A DNA stretch of 64,000 nt, taken from assembly GCA_963693285.1 (NCBI GenBank), contig OY848926.1:5192501-5256500 (forward strand). The letters are read 5' to 3'. This document shows, in pieces, positions 47,705 to 60,272 of the stretch. The stretch is from Xestospongia muta (lineage: Eukaryota; Porifera; Demospongiae; Haplosclerida; Petrosiidae). Position 1 is the first letter of the stretch. Each line of letters begins with the position of its first letter. The notes below the pieces were generated by a model. It did not search any database and was not told the DNA's origin. It saw only the letters and a program-made list of their open reading frames with translations. The position numbers and the translations under genes were made by a program.

Positions 47705-48290
47705 TTAAATGAGACTCAATAAACCAAATGAAACCTCATAACTATTAAAATTAATAACACCACCAGTTATAGAATAGAATAATACCAAATCATTATCAAT
47801 TGGACTATTACCAAGTAATTTGGTAGCTATTGAACCAAATGAGACTTTATAATTATAAAAATTAATAACATTTTGTATGTAATAAACTCTAAAAATACTG
47901 TTCCATTGAGGAGGTTGTGATATAGCTAATATATCTCCACTTTGTACTGGTATGAGTGGATCCAGAGGATATTCAAACACTCCATTAGTACTGACATTAT
48001 TAGTTGAGTAGTATATAGTTCTCTTACTGTCTAGAACAAGAACAAACTGATTAAGAGTAGCTACTTGAGGTCTCCAGATTTGAAACCTAGAAAATAACCT
48101 ACAATCGTTATTTGATCATGATATACTAAATTGACCTCCAACAACAACACTGGTAATATTTGCTGATGAACAATTGGACTTCTGATTTCATTATTTAAAT
48201 GAATCCCTATTCTATTGAAGTCCATTCATATTGCTCTGAAGTTCAATAGTCCTAACTCCATAAATCTCTCAGTACATTGCTCTACTATAA
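47705..48290 (-). pseudogene. Degenerate D1 exon (MELGLL subtype)
   Basis: Starts near 48290 with a C-T-E-R-like region and MELGLLNF-type sequence, then frame errors through the VGGDL part. From 47980 to 47770 it is open again (EYPLDP, VQSGDILAISQPPQ, FRVYYIQNV). Next to it a 60 nt piece of D1 is repeated (47700-47760). There is no D2 after it. Confidence 0.6.
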
Positions 48291-48329
48291 TAGCTTTTGT
48301 TACTGTAAACAAATTAAAAATAGGAAGAT

Positions 48330-48980
48330 ACAAGAGCAAATAATACTTACAACTTTGTTATTTCTAGATATGTAATTCTCATACAAATAAATGATCGTAA
48401 CAAATTCTACTCATAACTTACTATCATGTTGTCATTATAAAATTAGAGCATTGTAGAGATATCTGTGAAATTGAGTACAAGAATGGACATGTATTGTGTA
48501 AAGAACTACCTATGATTTTTTGAAATGATGGTGTGTCTTTTCATATCAATGGTCAGACACACTACTTCAAGTAACATTAACTGCGATTGTTACATATAAC
48601 TCATTTAAGGAGCTTACTTCAGTTCTCTACAAGTGTCATAACTGGCTCAATTTAATTTTGTTATGAGTCTAAAGGACACACACACATACATCTATATGTA
48701 ATGGTAATATCCTTGTTAATACAAATGATATGAAATATACATAATATAGACTGAATATAGTAAATGATTAAAATATACTGTACTATAGGTAATGACTTGA
48801 GTCTTTATTATATATTAATTAAATTTTAAATTATAATTAATAAAATCATAATTTTCCACAATAAACATTTATTATAAGACAATAACATATATATGAGTAT
48901 TTATAATTACCAGTTCATTAGTATTAAATTTTAAACAATACATAATTATTATATAAACTATACAATATAGAGTGTATGTA
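48330..48980. other. Noncoding spacer
   Basis: No gene supported. Holds an orphan exon-like copy (48446-48570) and the AT-rich 3' flank common to type A tail exons, with TTTATT (minus-strand AATAAA) near 48866. Confidence 0.4.
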
Positions 48981-49502
48981 GAAATGGTTATAGTGTTGTG
49001 ATATCATAAATGTAATCATAATCATGTCTTCCATAAGCAGGGTTCTCATCAATATTAACAGCTGGTGGTAGAATACTCTTATATGCATCATTAATATCCA
49101 TATATAATCCAGTACCACTGCTACCATCATTATCAGTAGGGTTGTTACTAATAGGTACATATAAAGGGTTTGTTGAATTGAGAGGATCAATCTTTGTGGT
49201 GATGACATCATATAGTGATAGTGTCTTCTTGTATCTAGTAAACAGTAGATATATACATACCAGTATTATAATAATGAATGGAATAATTACTACTATAATG
49301 ATAATTGGTAATATTACAACCAATGGTATTTTATTGGGGTGTGTCCTAACTCAAGTTGGAGATATTAACATATCATACCTTTGACAAATTAACATTATAG
49401 TGATAATGATCAATGTAATTGTTAATAGAACTATAACAAAACACATGACTCCAAAAAGGATTGGAATTATTACTGGATTGTCATCTCCAAGAATAGAAGG
49501 TG

Positions 49503-50349
49503 AACTAGAGAGTACCACAGTGACTGTAGAACTTAATGTAGGAAGTGAGGAAGATGTAGATAAAGATACAAATGATAGAACACTTGAAGTAGTGACTGTA
49601 GAACTTAATGTAGGAAGTGAGGAAGATGTAGATAAAGATACAAATGATAGAACATTTGAAGTAGTGACTGTAGAACTTAATGTTGGAAATGAGGAAGATG
49701 TAGATAAAGATACAAATGATAGAACACTTGAAGTAGTGACTGTAGAACTTAATGTAGGAAGTGAGGAAGATGTAGATAAAGATACAAATGATAGAACATT
49801 TGAAGTAGTGACTGTAGAACTTAATGTTGGAAATGAGGAAGATGTAGATAAAGATACAAATGATAGAACATTTGAAGTAGTGACTGTAGAACTTAATGTT
49901 GGAAATGAGGAAGATGTAGATAAAGATACAAATGATAGAACACTTGAAGTAGTGACTGTAGAACTTAATGTAGGAAGTGAGGAAGATGTAGATAAAGATA
50001 CAAATGATAGAACATTTGAAGTAGTGACTGTAGAACTTAATGTTGGAAATGAGGAAGATGTAGATAAAGATACAAATGATAGAACACTTGAAGTAGTGAC
50101 TGTAGAACTTAATGTAGGAAGTGAGGAAGATGTAGATAAAGATACAAATGATAGAACATTTGAAGTAGTGACTGTAGAACTTAATGTTGGAAATGAGGAA
50201 GATGTAGATAAAGATACAAATGATAGAACATTTGAAGTAGTGACTGTAGAACTTAATGTTGGAAATGAGGAAGATGTAGATAAAGATACAAATGATAGAA
50301 CACTTGAAGTAATGACTGTAGAACTTAATGTAGGAAGTGATGTCAAGGG
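49503..50349. repeat. 72 bp coding minisatellite, 11 units plus a partial unit
   Basis: Each unit is 72 bp (24 codons). On the coding minus strand it encodes TLSSTVTTSSVLSFVSLSTS plus four residues. Unit variants alternate: Leu/Phe and Ser/Asn types in an irregular order. Single units exist in the RTK stalks (about 20830, 30200, 38210). The plus strand is also open because 72 is a multiple of 3. Confidence 0.95.
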
Positions 50350-51034
50350 ATAACTAGTACCTATGTAGTTATAATAAATAACTGATAATAAATGATACTT
50401 ACTTATCAAGAGTGTTACTTCAGGAACTTAATGTTGGAAATGAGGAAGATGTAGATAAAGATACAAATGATAGAACATTTGAAGTAGTGACTGTAGAACT
50501 TAATGTTGGAAATGAGGAAGATGTAGATAAAGATACAAATGATAGAACACTTGAAGTAGTGACTGTAGAACTTAATGTAGGAAGTGAGGAAGATGTAGAT
50601 AAAGATACAAATGATAGAACATTTGAAGTAGTGACTGTAGAACTTAATGTTGGAAATGAGGAAGATGTAGATAAAGATACAAATGATAGAACACTTGAAG
50701 TAGTGACTGTAGAACTTAATGTAGGAAGTGAGGAAGATGTAGATAAAGATACAAATGATAGAACATTTGAAGTAGTGACTGTAGAACTTAATGTTGGAAA
50801 TGAGGAAGATGTAGATAAAGATACAAATGATAGAACATTTGAAGTAGTGACTGTAGAACTTAATGTTGGAAATGAGGAAGATGTAGATAAAGATACAAAT
50901 GATAGAACACTTGAAGTAATGACTGTAGAACTTAATGTAGGAAGTGATGTCAAGGGATAACTAGTACCTATGTAGTTATAATAAATAACTGATAATAAAT
51001 GGTACTTACTTATCAAGAGTGTTACTTCAGGAAC
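49821..51034. repeat. 607 bp direct tandem duplication
   Basis: 49821-50427 is repeated as 50428-51034 with one or very few differences (for example GATACTT against GGTACTT). The unit spans the last seven minisatellite repeats, the splice acceptor, the 43 nt intron and the end of the preceding exon. The junction shows GAAC microhomology. Confidence 0.85.
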
Positions 51035-52974
51035 ATTGTTATATGTCTTTGTTTGGTCTAAAGTAAATAATATTGTTGAAGGAGTAGGTGAATCTACATT
51101 GAAATTTATACATAAATTTATTAGTCCACTCTCTCTTTGTTCTTATAAACATAATTGACTAGATTAATTTAGTAGGATATGAATACCATATAGATTTCCT
51201 CTTGAAACTCCAGTGGTATCACAGGATAATATTCATAGGCATTAATAACTATTGATATATTAGTAGTAACTAAACTAGATCATTGTTTATTTTAATTATT
51301 AACAATATACTAATCTGTTTAGTCTAATTTAATTATACAAAGTGACAATAGTAATTATATTAGACAATATAAACACACACCTGTTGTAGCCATACTACAT
51401 ATCTCTATAGTAGAAGAGATGGTTGTTGATACTATCTCTGTACTAATACCTATATTTATAAGAAGTGAAAATAGTATTACACATTATATTAATATACTTA
51501 TTATCACTGGACTAGAAGAAAATTATTTGCCTCATCTGTTATAAGTATTCCATTTATTGTTGAAGGAGCAGGTGAATTTACTTCATTATTAATATGTAGC
51601 TTAAGTGGTCCACTATCTCTTTGTTCATATAGACATAGTTGGCTATTATTATCATCAGGTATATGAATACCAAATATATCTCCCTCTTGGAACTCCAGTG
51701 GTGTCACAGGATAATACTCATAGACATTAGGAGCTATTGATATATTAGCAGTAACTAAACTAGATCCTTGTTTATTGTAACTATTAGGACCAGTTTGATG
51801 CCATATTTGGAGTTCAGGTAAGTCTCCTGTAGATCTGTTTTGATCTATAGCTCCATAGATCCATTTTGTAACATTACCATTACATGAGAACTTCATCTCT
51901 GGATATATATACTGTCTTCTTTCTCCTGTCTGTCAACTTCATGTATCAGTAGAGCATTCTCCTTGATGACTGTAGCATTTATTGAACTATTAACACAAGC
52001 TCCATTTAATAACATAACAGATCACAATAGTTTAGTTTATATGATATAACTCACCAGTTAAAGGATAAACTAATACCAAATCACTAGTAATTGGACTATC
52101 AGATATATTAGAACCCATTGATTCAAATGGGACTTTATAACTATCAAAACTAACAACATTTTGTATGTAATAAACACTAAAAATACTGTTCTCTTGAAGA
52201 GGTTGTGATATAGCTAATATATCTTCACTTTGTACTGGTATGGGTGGATCCAAAGGATATTCAAACACTCCATTAGTACTGACATTATTAATTGAGTAGT
52301 ATATAGTTCTCTTACTGTCTGGAACAAGATAATTTTCATGACTTCGATTAGGTAGACATCTCCATATTTGAACACTAGGAAATAACTGATGAATATTATT
52401 TGGTATCCTAAGGTCACCTCCCACAATAACACTGGTAATAGTTGTTGATGAACAGTTAAACTGATATTCTGTGAGCAGTCTGATTTCATTACTTAAATTA
52501 TATCCCTTTTTACTGATGCCTACTGTCTTTGCTCTATATTTAATCAAGTCAAAGTCCATGAACCTCTCTGTACAGACGGTAGGCTCAGTATAGCCTACAT
52601 ATATTAAATGTTATATTTCTATTAACATTATTACTGGATTTACTTGACTTGATTGTATACAACAGTAAGAAAAAATCAGTGACCAGTGACTGTTACAGTG
52701 TTCCATCATATCTTTGTCATTGAGTTTCTACTGACATGAGCTAATTATCAGTGGAATACTTTGAAGTGTCAAGTGATATTAAAGGAATAACTATACATTC
52801 TTAAGATAGATGTCCATAATGTTGTCATAACTGTCAGTTGTAGCTTTTGTTCAAAAATTAAAATGAAATAAATGACTATGAAGATAATTAAAAGAACTAC
52901 AACTGACAGTTATGACAAAATTATGGACATCTGTCTTAACAATGAATAATAATTGTTTATTGTGAAGTTGTCAA

Positions 52975-53035
52975 CAGTGATACATTCTCTGTAAATCTAT
53001 ATAGAGGTTATGTCCAGTATCTAGTGTATATAGTA
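52975..53035 (-). pseudogene. Scrap of the RTK C-terminal exon
   Basis: About 60 nt match the last codons and stop of the kinase C-terminal exon (region coding LDTGHNLYIDLQ), then the sequence diverges near 53030. Confidence 0.4.
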
Positions 53036-53478
53036 ACATTAACTTCAATTGTTACATATAACTCACTTACTAACCTTATAAGGAGCTTACTTCAGTTCTC
53101 CACAAGTCTCATGACTGTCTCAATTTAATTTTATTAATATGGGTCTAAATGACACACACACATACATCTATATGTAATGGTAATATCTTTGTTAATACAA
53201 AATGATATAAAATATACATAATATAGACTGAATATAGTAAATGACTAGAATATACTGTACTATAGGTAAGACCTAAGTCTTTATTAGATATCAATTACGA
53301 CACAATTAGTATCTATTTTAAATTATAATTAATAAAATTTTTTTTACAATAAACATTTATTATAAGTCTAGAACACAAATACATAAATATTAACAATTAC
53401 CAGTTTATTAGTATTAAATTATTAAACAATACATAATTATTATATAAATTATACAATATTGAGTGTATGTAGAAATGG

Positions 53479-56468
53479 TTATAGTGTTGTGATATCATAA
53501 ATGTAGTCATAATCATGTCTTCCATAAGCAGGGTTCTCATCAATATTAACAGCTGGTGGTAGAACACTCTTATATGCATCATTAATATCCATATATAATC
53601 CAGTACCACCGCTACCATCATTATCAGTAGGGTTGTTACTAGTAGGTACATATGAAGGGTTTGTTGAAGTGAGAGGATCAACATTTGTGGTGATGACATC
53701 ATCATATAGTGATAGTGTCTTCTTGTATCTAGTAAACAGTAGACATACACACACCAGTATTATAATAATTAGGGAAATAATTACTACTATAATAATAATT
53801 GGTAATATTACAACCAATGATATTTTATTGAAAGGTGTCCTAACTCAAGTTGGAGATATTAACATATCATACCTTTGACAAATTAACATTATAGTGATAA
53901 TGATCAATGTAATTGTTAATAGAACTATAACAAAACACACAACTCCAAAAATGATTGGAATTATTGCTGGACTGTTATCTTCATGAATAGAAGGTGAACT
54001 AGAGAGTACCACAGTGACTGTAGAACTTAATATAGAAAGTGAGGAAGATGTAAATAAAGATACAAATGATAGAACACTTGAAGTAGTGACTGTAGAACTT
54101 AATGTAGTAAATAAGGAAGATGTAGATAAAGATACAAACGATAGAACACTTGAAGTAGTGACTGTAGAACTTAATGTAGTAAATGAGGAAGATGTAGATA
54201 AAGATACAAACGATAGAACACTTGAAGTAGTGACTATAGAACTTAATGTAGTAAATGAGGAAAATGTAGATAAAGATACAAACGATATAACACTTGAAGT
54301 AGTGACTGTAGAACTTAATGTAGGAAGTGAGGAAAATGTAGATAAAGATACAAACGACATAACACTTGAAGTAGTGACTGTAGAACTTAATGTAGGAAGT
54401 GAGGAAAATGTAGATAAAGATACAAACGATATAACACTTGAAGTAGTGACTGTAGAACTTAATGTAGGAAGTGAGGAAGATGTGGATAAAGATACAAACG
54501 ATAGAACACTTGAAGTAGTGACTGTAGAACTTAATGTAGGAAGTGAGGAAGATGTAGATAAAGATACAAATGATAGAACATTTGAAGTAGTGACTGTAGA
54601 ACTTAATGTAGGAAGTGAAGTAGATGTAGATAAAGATACAAATGATAGAACACTTGAAGTAGTGACTGTGGAACTTAATGTAGGAAGTGATGTCAAGGGA
54701 TAACAAGTACCTATGTAGTTATAATAATTAACTGATAATAAATGGTACTTACTTATCAAGAGTGTTATTTGAGGAACGTTGTTACTTGTCTTTGTTATAA
54801 GGTCTGAAGTAACCAACATTGTTGAAGGAGTAGATGAATCTACATTGAAATCTATACATAAAGTCAGTAGTCCACTCTCTCTTTGTACTTATAAGAATAG
54901 TTGACAAGATAAATTTAGTAGGATATGAATACCATATAAATTTCCCTCTTGGGGCTCCAGTGGTGTAACTCATAGACATTAGTAACTATTGATATATTAG
55001 TAGTACCTAAACTAGATTCTTGTTTATTGTAACTATTAACAATATACTAATCTGTTTATTCTAATTTAATTTACAAAGTGACAATAGTAACTATATTGGA
55101 CAATGTAAACACACACCTGTTGTAACCATACTACATATCTCTATGGTAGAAGAGATGGTTGTTGATACTATCTCTGTACTAATACCTATATTTATAAGAA
55201 GTGAAAAAGTATTACACATTATATTAACATACTTATTATCACTGAGACTAGAGGAAAATCATTTGCCTCATCTGTTGTAAGTGTTCCATTTATTGTTGAA
55301 GGAGCAGGTGAATATACTTCATTATTAATACATAAATTAAGTGGTCCACTATCTCTTTGTTCATATAGACATAGTTGACTATTATTATCATCAGGTATAT
55401 GAACACCAAATATATCTCCCTCTTGGAACTCCAGTGGTGTCACAGGATAATACTCATAGACATTAGGAGCTATTGATATATTAGCAGTAACTAAACTAGA
55501 TTCTTGTTTATTGTAACTATTACAACCAGTTTGACGCCATATTTGGAGTTCAGGTAGGTCTCCTGTAGATCTGTTTTGATCTATAGCTCCATAGATCCAT
55601 TTTATAACACTACCATTACATGAGAACTTCATCTCTGGATATATATACTGTCTTCTTTCTCCTGCCTGTCTAACTTCATGTATCAGTAGAGCATTCTCCT
55701 TGATAAGTGTAGCATTTATTGAACTACTAACACAAGCTCCATCTAATGACATAACAGATCACAATAGTTTAGTATATATGATATAACACACCAGTTATAG
55801 GATAAACTAATATCAAATCACTAGTAATTAGACTTCTACCAGATAAATCAGTTAATAGTGGACCAATTGATTGTACATAACTATCAAAAGTAGTAACATT
55901 TTGTATGTAATAAACTCTAAAAGCACTGTTCTCTTGATGAGGTTGTGATATAGCTAATATCTCTCCACGTTGTACTGGTATGGGTGGATCCAGAGTATAT
56001 TCAAACATTCCATTAGTACTGACATTATTAGTTCAGTAGTATATAGTTCTCTCAATGATTTTACGGTTTTGATCACTTTCTTGAACAAGATAATATTGAT
56101 TAGGTCGATTAGGTACAGGTTTCCATATTTGAATACTAGGAAATAACTGACGATTATTTTCTGGTATCCTAAGGTCACCCCCCACAATAACACTGGTAAT
56201 ATTTGTTGTTGAACAGTTAAACTGATATTCTGTGAGGAGTCTGATTTCATTACTCAAACTATACCCCTTTTTACTGATGCCTACTGTCTTTGCTCTATAT
56301 TTAATCAAGTCAATGTCCATGAACCTCTCTGTACAGACAGTAGGCTCAGTATAGCCTACATATATTAAATGTTATAATTCTATTAACATTATTTCTGGAC
56401 TTACTTGACTTGATTGTATACAATAGTAAAAGAAAGATCAGTGACCAGTGACTGTTACAGTGTTCCAT
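53479..56468 (-). CDS. Double-TM receptor gene with Ser/Thr repeat stalk; nonsense in D1
   Basis: Exons by eye: 56468-56405 signal peptide; 56355-55792 D1; 55742-55233 D2; small stalk exons about 55200-55120 and 54830-54755; a long exon about 54710-53875 with nine 24-residue Ser/Thr repeats and TM-B (IIPIIFGVVCFVIVLL, ending LICQR); about 53847-53479 with TM-A (VVILPIIIIVVIISL...), RYKK and the tyrosine tail (NPSYVP, GLYMDI, NPAYG, YDYIYDI). TM-B and TM-A are separated by about 8 residues. D1 has an in-frame TGA near 56035, where the paralogues have Ser after Tyr-Tyr, and a short insertion nearby. Everything downstream is open. The D1-D2 intron has a GTGTGT donor. It is a possible functional allele or a young pseudogene. 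No kinase. Confidence 0.6.
54005..54700. repeat. 72 bp coding minisatellite, 9 units plus a partial unit
   Basis: Same 24-codon unit as at 49503-50349 but more diverged between units (variants with NVVNEED, NVGSEEN and NITL-like differences on the plus reading). Older than the neighbouring array by that measure. It codes for the stalk of the receptor at 53479-56468. Confidence 0.95.
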
Positions 56469-56614
56469 CATATCTTTGTCATCGAATTTCTGCTGACATG
56501 AGGTCAATGGAATACCTTGAAGTGTCTAAGGGTTATTAACTTAATTAAAAGACTACCACTGACAGTTATGACAACATTATGGACATATGTCTTAATTGCT
56601 ATAGTGCCAAGTTG

Positions 56615-56950
56615 TTACATTCTCTGTAAATCTATATAGAGGTTATGCCCAGTATTTAGTGGACCTCTCAGTACAGGATTCTCTGGACTACAGATGTCTT
56701 GTCTTCATTAGACAATGGACTACTGAGGAGTTTAACATCAGCATGAGATAGATCTGATACCAACTTGACAAATGTAGGACGACTAGAAGTCTCTGGATGC
56801 CTGTCATTGATGTACACACATTATCAAGTAGTACTAGTACAATACAGACACTCTTACCAACATTCTATCATCATCTTATAGATAGGTCTGGGACAACCAG
56901 GAGGAGGAGGAAGACAATAACCAGAATCTATTAACCTCATACATCTCACA
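56615..56950 (-). pseudogene. 3' fragment of an RTK kinase
   Basis: C-terminal exon (about 56805-56630) with a 2 nt insertion (ACAGATGTC for ACAGGTC), and the helix G/H exon (about 56945-56855). Nothing of the kinase continues upstream; after about 57000 the sequence matches the non-receptor flank also seen at 23500-23590. Confidence 0.65.
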
Positions 56951-56999
56951 TTATTTTTCATTATCTACTTTATATTTTATTTGGTATGACTCTTATTTT

Positions 57000-57325
57000 T
57001 TACAATTCTACAAGTAGAAAAGATAGTTGTTATTGTAGAAAAGTTAGCATAATAACTACTAAGAAATAGCCATAGAAAAGAATAGGGAATTTTATGATTT
57101 ATATATAAAAAGACAAAAATAATAAAATTAGTTGTTTACACAAAGTATTTTGCCCTCATGTATAATTAAGTTCAATGGAGTGTGAGGGTTGTCATTACCT
57201 TTCCTCAGGGATCATGATCCTCTCAAGCATAAAATTGCTGACAGAAGCAAAAAGAATGAGATATGATATCTCAACCAACTAATAATAATGCTATATGGCT
57301 CATTTCATTTATAGGATAATAGAGA
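57000..57325. other. Noncoding spacer
   Basis: Nothing coding was seen. The left 60 nt match 23525-23590; the rest has no counterpart elsewhere in the window. Confidence 0.4.
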
Positions 57326-58640
57326 TGCCAATCATTTGTGGACTAAGATTACCACTTTACCCATTCCACTGGATATGCTAAAACAAGTGACACGACGACC
57401 CATTTTGATTTCTCTGACATGTTGTTCATAAGCACATTGTTTGTCGTGTTCGTGTCTTCTGTAACACTTGCTCAAGGGGGTACTTTTATAAGATGGAGCA
57501 TTTGGGTTAAAGGCCCTCACATCAAAAAATGTAGTTTCTTTGTGTATGTCCCAGAAACCTCCTCTTTTAATATCCAATCTTGACAAGTGTCTTTGTTTGC
57601 TGTCTTGAAATATAGAGATTATCCAGTCGAGTGCTATAGTGGAGGTTCAATATAGACATCATGGCAAACTTCAGAGAGGAGATCCACAGTGAGAGCCTTG
57701 ATCTCATTGTGTCAACAATAGAAAAACCCCAAGGAACAGTTGAGAGCATTAAATGGACAATCACAAGGGCAGGTCAAAGATAACTGTGTCAGACTGTCAG
57801 CTGCCAGCTGTACCTTTTAAACACAGAGTGTCCTGAAATGTGTAACAAGAAGCCATGACTTTTGATGGGGAGAGCAACAAGCCAACTAGTTTTTTGGCTG
57901 CTTCTATAAGCCTTTGGGTGGGTGGAGTAAGTTGAGATATAAGACTTTCCAATAGTACTAGTTAGCCACGTTATTCTCTCTTTTAACTTCAATCTTGAGG
58001 ACCTTTTGTTCACAATGTCATAGAGCCACATTTCCTTTGTGGGACAATATCATCCACTAAAAGACCTATAAACTTTAAGGAGCACTGTAATCTAAAGTAG
58101 CAATAGTAGTAGGAATTGAAACACTCAAACCACTTAACTGAGCAGGTAGAGAGAACAGATTTCTTTCATTATCACTGATTGCAGATTTCCCTGTGATTGC
58201 AGGCAATAAGCAGTTTCTGATAGCATCTTCCACTGACTGGATATAGTTGACTATATTAGGAGTGGTACAAATAAGAATAGTTGATTTATTGGAGGGAACA
58301 TGGAGGTACATCATTACAATAGTGACAAGATATTTAATCTCCTGTACCCAAGAAGTAATTTTGTCCTTAACAAAGTCCTGAGTGAATGTAGTACATCCAA
58401 GTGGAGATCCTATGATGTCTGCTTCATCAGTTATTTGAAGATTGGAACCTTCAAGGAGAACCCTTAAGGAGATGCTCCTCCTTTACTAACAGCCATGTTT
58501 TACTGAAGTTGGCATAGTAACCATAGGCAGTACCAACAGAGACAAACATGTTCCACCATTAATTATGAAGATTTACAAGTGGCCCAAGTGCAGATGTGTC
58601 ATCTGCATACCAAATCTATTTTATAAGGCGATCTGCCTTC
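57325..58640 (-). mobile_element. Retroelement reverse-transcriptase C-terminal remnant (copy 2)
   Basis: Same element as 24815-26110 and better preserved at the C-terminal side. Minus-strand blocks in order: a YADD region (about 58600, frame damaged), IRNCLLPAITGKSAISDNER and LFSLPAQLSGLSVSIP (58210-58100), a HNEIKAL/LLSEVCHDV-like stretch (about 57710-57660), then LDIKRGGFWDIHKET, FFDVRAFNPNAPSYKS and ISSGMGK (57586-57332). Such a GFW..FFDVR.FNP end is common in invertebrate retroelement proteins. Multiple stops show it is dead. Confidence 0.65.
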
Positions 58641-59207
58641 TTTTGAATAGAGGTAATATCCCCAAAGCATACATAGGCATTGTCAGAGGATCTTTCTCTA
58701 TAGTCTCTTCTTGTGAGTATATAGTTTCAATATCAATGAATAACTTGGAACTATGATTTTAAAATGGTTTCAGTTACAAATTATAGAAACCTGAAACTCA
58801 TTTAGAACCTGATTATTACAAATCATGAAAGTCACATATAATTTTATTAATAACTTTAATTTTGTTATAAGTTTAAAGGACACACACATACATCTATGTG
58901 TAATGGTAATATCCTTGTTAATACAAAATGATATAAAATATACATAATATAGACTGAATATAGTAAATGACTAGAATATACTGTACTATAGGTAATGACT
59001 TGAGTCTTTATTAGATATTAATTACAACACAATTACTATCTATTTGAAATTATAATTAATAAAAATAATTTTTTACAATAAACATTTATTATAAGTCTAG
59101 AACACAAATATACAAATATTCATAATTACCAGTTTATTAGTATTAAATTATTAAACAATACATAATTATTATATAAACTATACAATATAGAGTGTATGTA
59201 GAAATGG
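58640..59207. other. Noncoding spacer shared with 26110-26698
   Basis: No gene. It aligns with 26110-26698, up to the 3' end of the type A tail exon. The TTTATT at 59085-59090 is a minus-strand AATAAA placed about 120 nt after the stop of the next gene, so it could serve as a poly-A signal. Confidence 0.45.
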
Positions 59208-60108
59208 TTATAGTGTTGTGATATCATAAATGTAGTCATAATCTTGTCTTCCATAAGCAGGGTTCTCATCGATATTAACAACTGGTGGTAGAACACTCTT
59301 GTATGTTCCATTAATCTCCATATATAATCCAGTACCACTGCTACCATTATTATCAGTAGGGTTGTTATTAGTAGGTACATATGAAGGGTTTGTTGAAGTG
59401 AGAGGATCAATCTTTGTGGTGATGACATCATATAGTGATAGTGTCTTCATGTTTCTAGTAAACAGTAGACATATACACACCAGTATTATAATAATGAATG
59501 GAATAATTACTACTATAATGATAATTGGTAATATTACAACTAATGGTATTTTATTGGGAGGTATCTTAACTGGTATAGAAGAAATTGAAAAATATTGAAT
59601 GATATAGGAAGTGAAGAAGATGTGCCTAAGACTAGACGAAAATAATTTGCCTCATCTGTTGTAAGTATTTCACTTATCAGGAGCAGGTAAATTTACTTTA
59701 CTATTTTACTATCTAGAACATAATTATTGATCATAATATTATTGAATAGATTCATGGGATCTCGATATTTGAACACTAGGAAATAACTGACGATTTTTAT
59801 TTGGTGTCCTAAGGTCACCTCCCATAATAACACTGGTAATAGTTGTTGATGAACAGTTGAACTGATATTCTGTGAGGATTCTGATTTCATTACTTAAATT
59901 ATCTCCCTTTTTACTGATGCCTACTGTCTTTGCTCTATATTTAATCAAGTCAATGTCCATGAACCTCTCTGTACAGACAGTAGGCTCAGTATAGCCTATA
60001 TACATTAAATGTTATAATTCTATTAACATTATTTCTGGATTTACTTGTCTTGATTGTATGCAACAGTAAAAGAAAGATCAGTGACCAGTGACTGTTACAA
60101 TACTCCAT
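59208..60108 (-). pseudogene. Collapsed type A receptor pseudogene
   Basis: The ATG at 60108 opens a MEYCNSHW leader exon, followed by the first half of D1 (to about 59740; NCSSTTITSVIMGGDL, LFPSVQIS). It then jumps through a scrap of D2's C-terminal codons (59690-59650) into the TM-A exon (about 59560-59208) with an intact tail: NPSYVP, GLYMEI, NPAYG, YDYIYDI. The second half of D1, most of D2 and the stalk are absent, as in 26699-27447. The tail exon has no frame damage here. Confidence 0.65.
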
Positions 60109-60272
60109 CATATCTTTGTCATTGAATTTCTGCTAATATAATGTTATTATTAGTGGAATATTTGGAAGTGTCAAAAGTTTACAAATAATAATTAAAATAC
60201 AACTGACAATTATAAAAAACATTATGGACATTTGTTTTAAAAAGGAATACTAATTCCTTTAACATCAAGCTC

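Larger units (their letters stand above)
48988..52706 (-). pseudogene. Double-TM receptor gene with long Ser/Thr minisatellite stalk; damaged D2
   Basis: Exons by eye: 52706-52645 signal peptide; 52594-52055 D1; D2 about 52005-51500; stalk exons; one or two array exons of 24-residue Ser/Thr repeats (50966-50428 and about 50360-49510) with TM-B at 49510-49383; then about 49353-48988 with TM-A and the usual tyrosine tail (GLYMDI, NPAYG, YDYIYDI). TM-B ends at LICQR and splices, by GT/AG signals, to THPNKIP and TM-A, so two hydrophobic segments lie about 8 residues apart. D2 carries a 1 nt deletion near 51932 and a 2 nt deletion near 51508, and the second array exon reads into a stop at 50418. 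It is probably a pseudogene, unless the assembly is wrong here. It has no kinase. Confidence 0.65.

Noticed and set aside
49400..50960. Long plus-strand open frames with VELNVGSEEDVDKDTNDRT repeats
   Set aside because: They are the antisense reading of the 72 bp minisatellite. A repeat whose period is a multiple of 3 stays open in several frames. The minus-strand reading continues into a TM and matches the single-unit stalks of the RTKs.
53999..54706. Minus-strand frame of 235 codons rich in Ile, Tyr, Phe and Cys
   Set aside because: Shifted frame over the 54 kb minisatellite; no splice context, no TM exon or tail in that frame.
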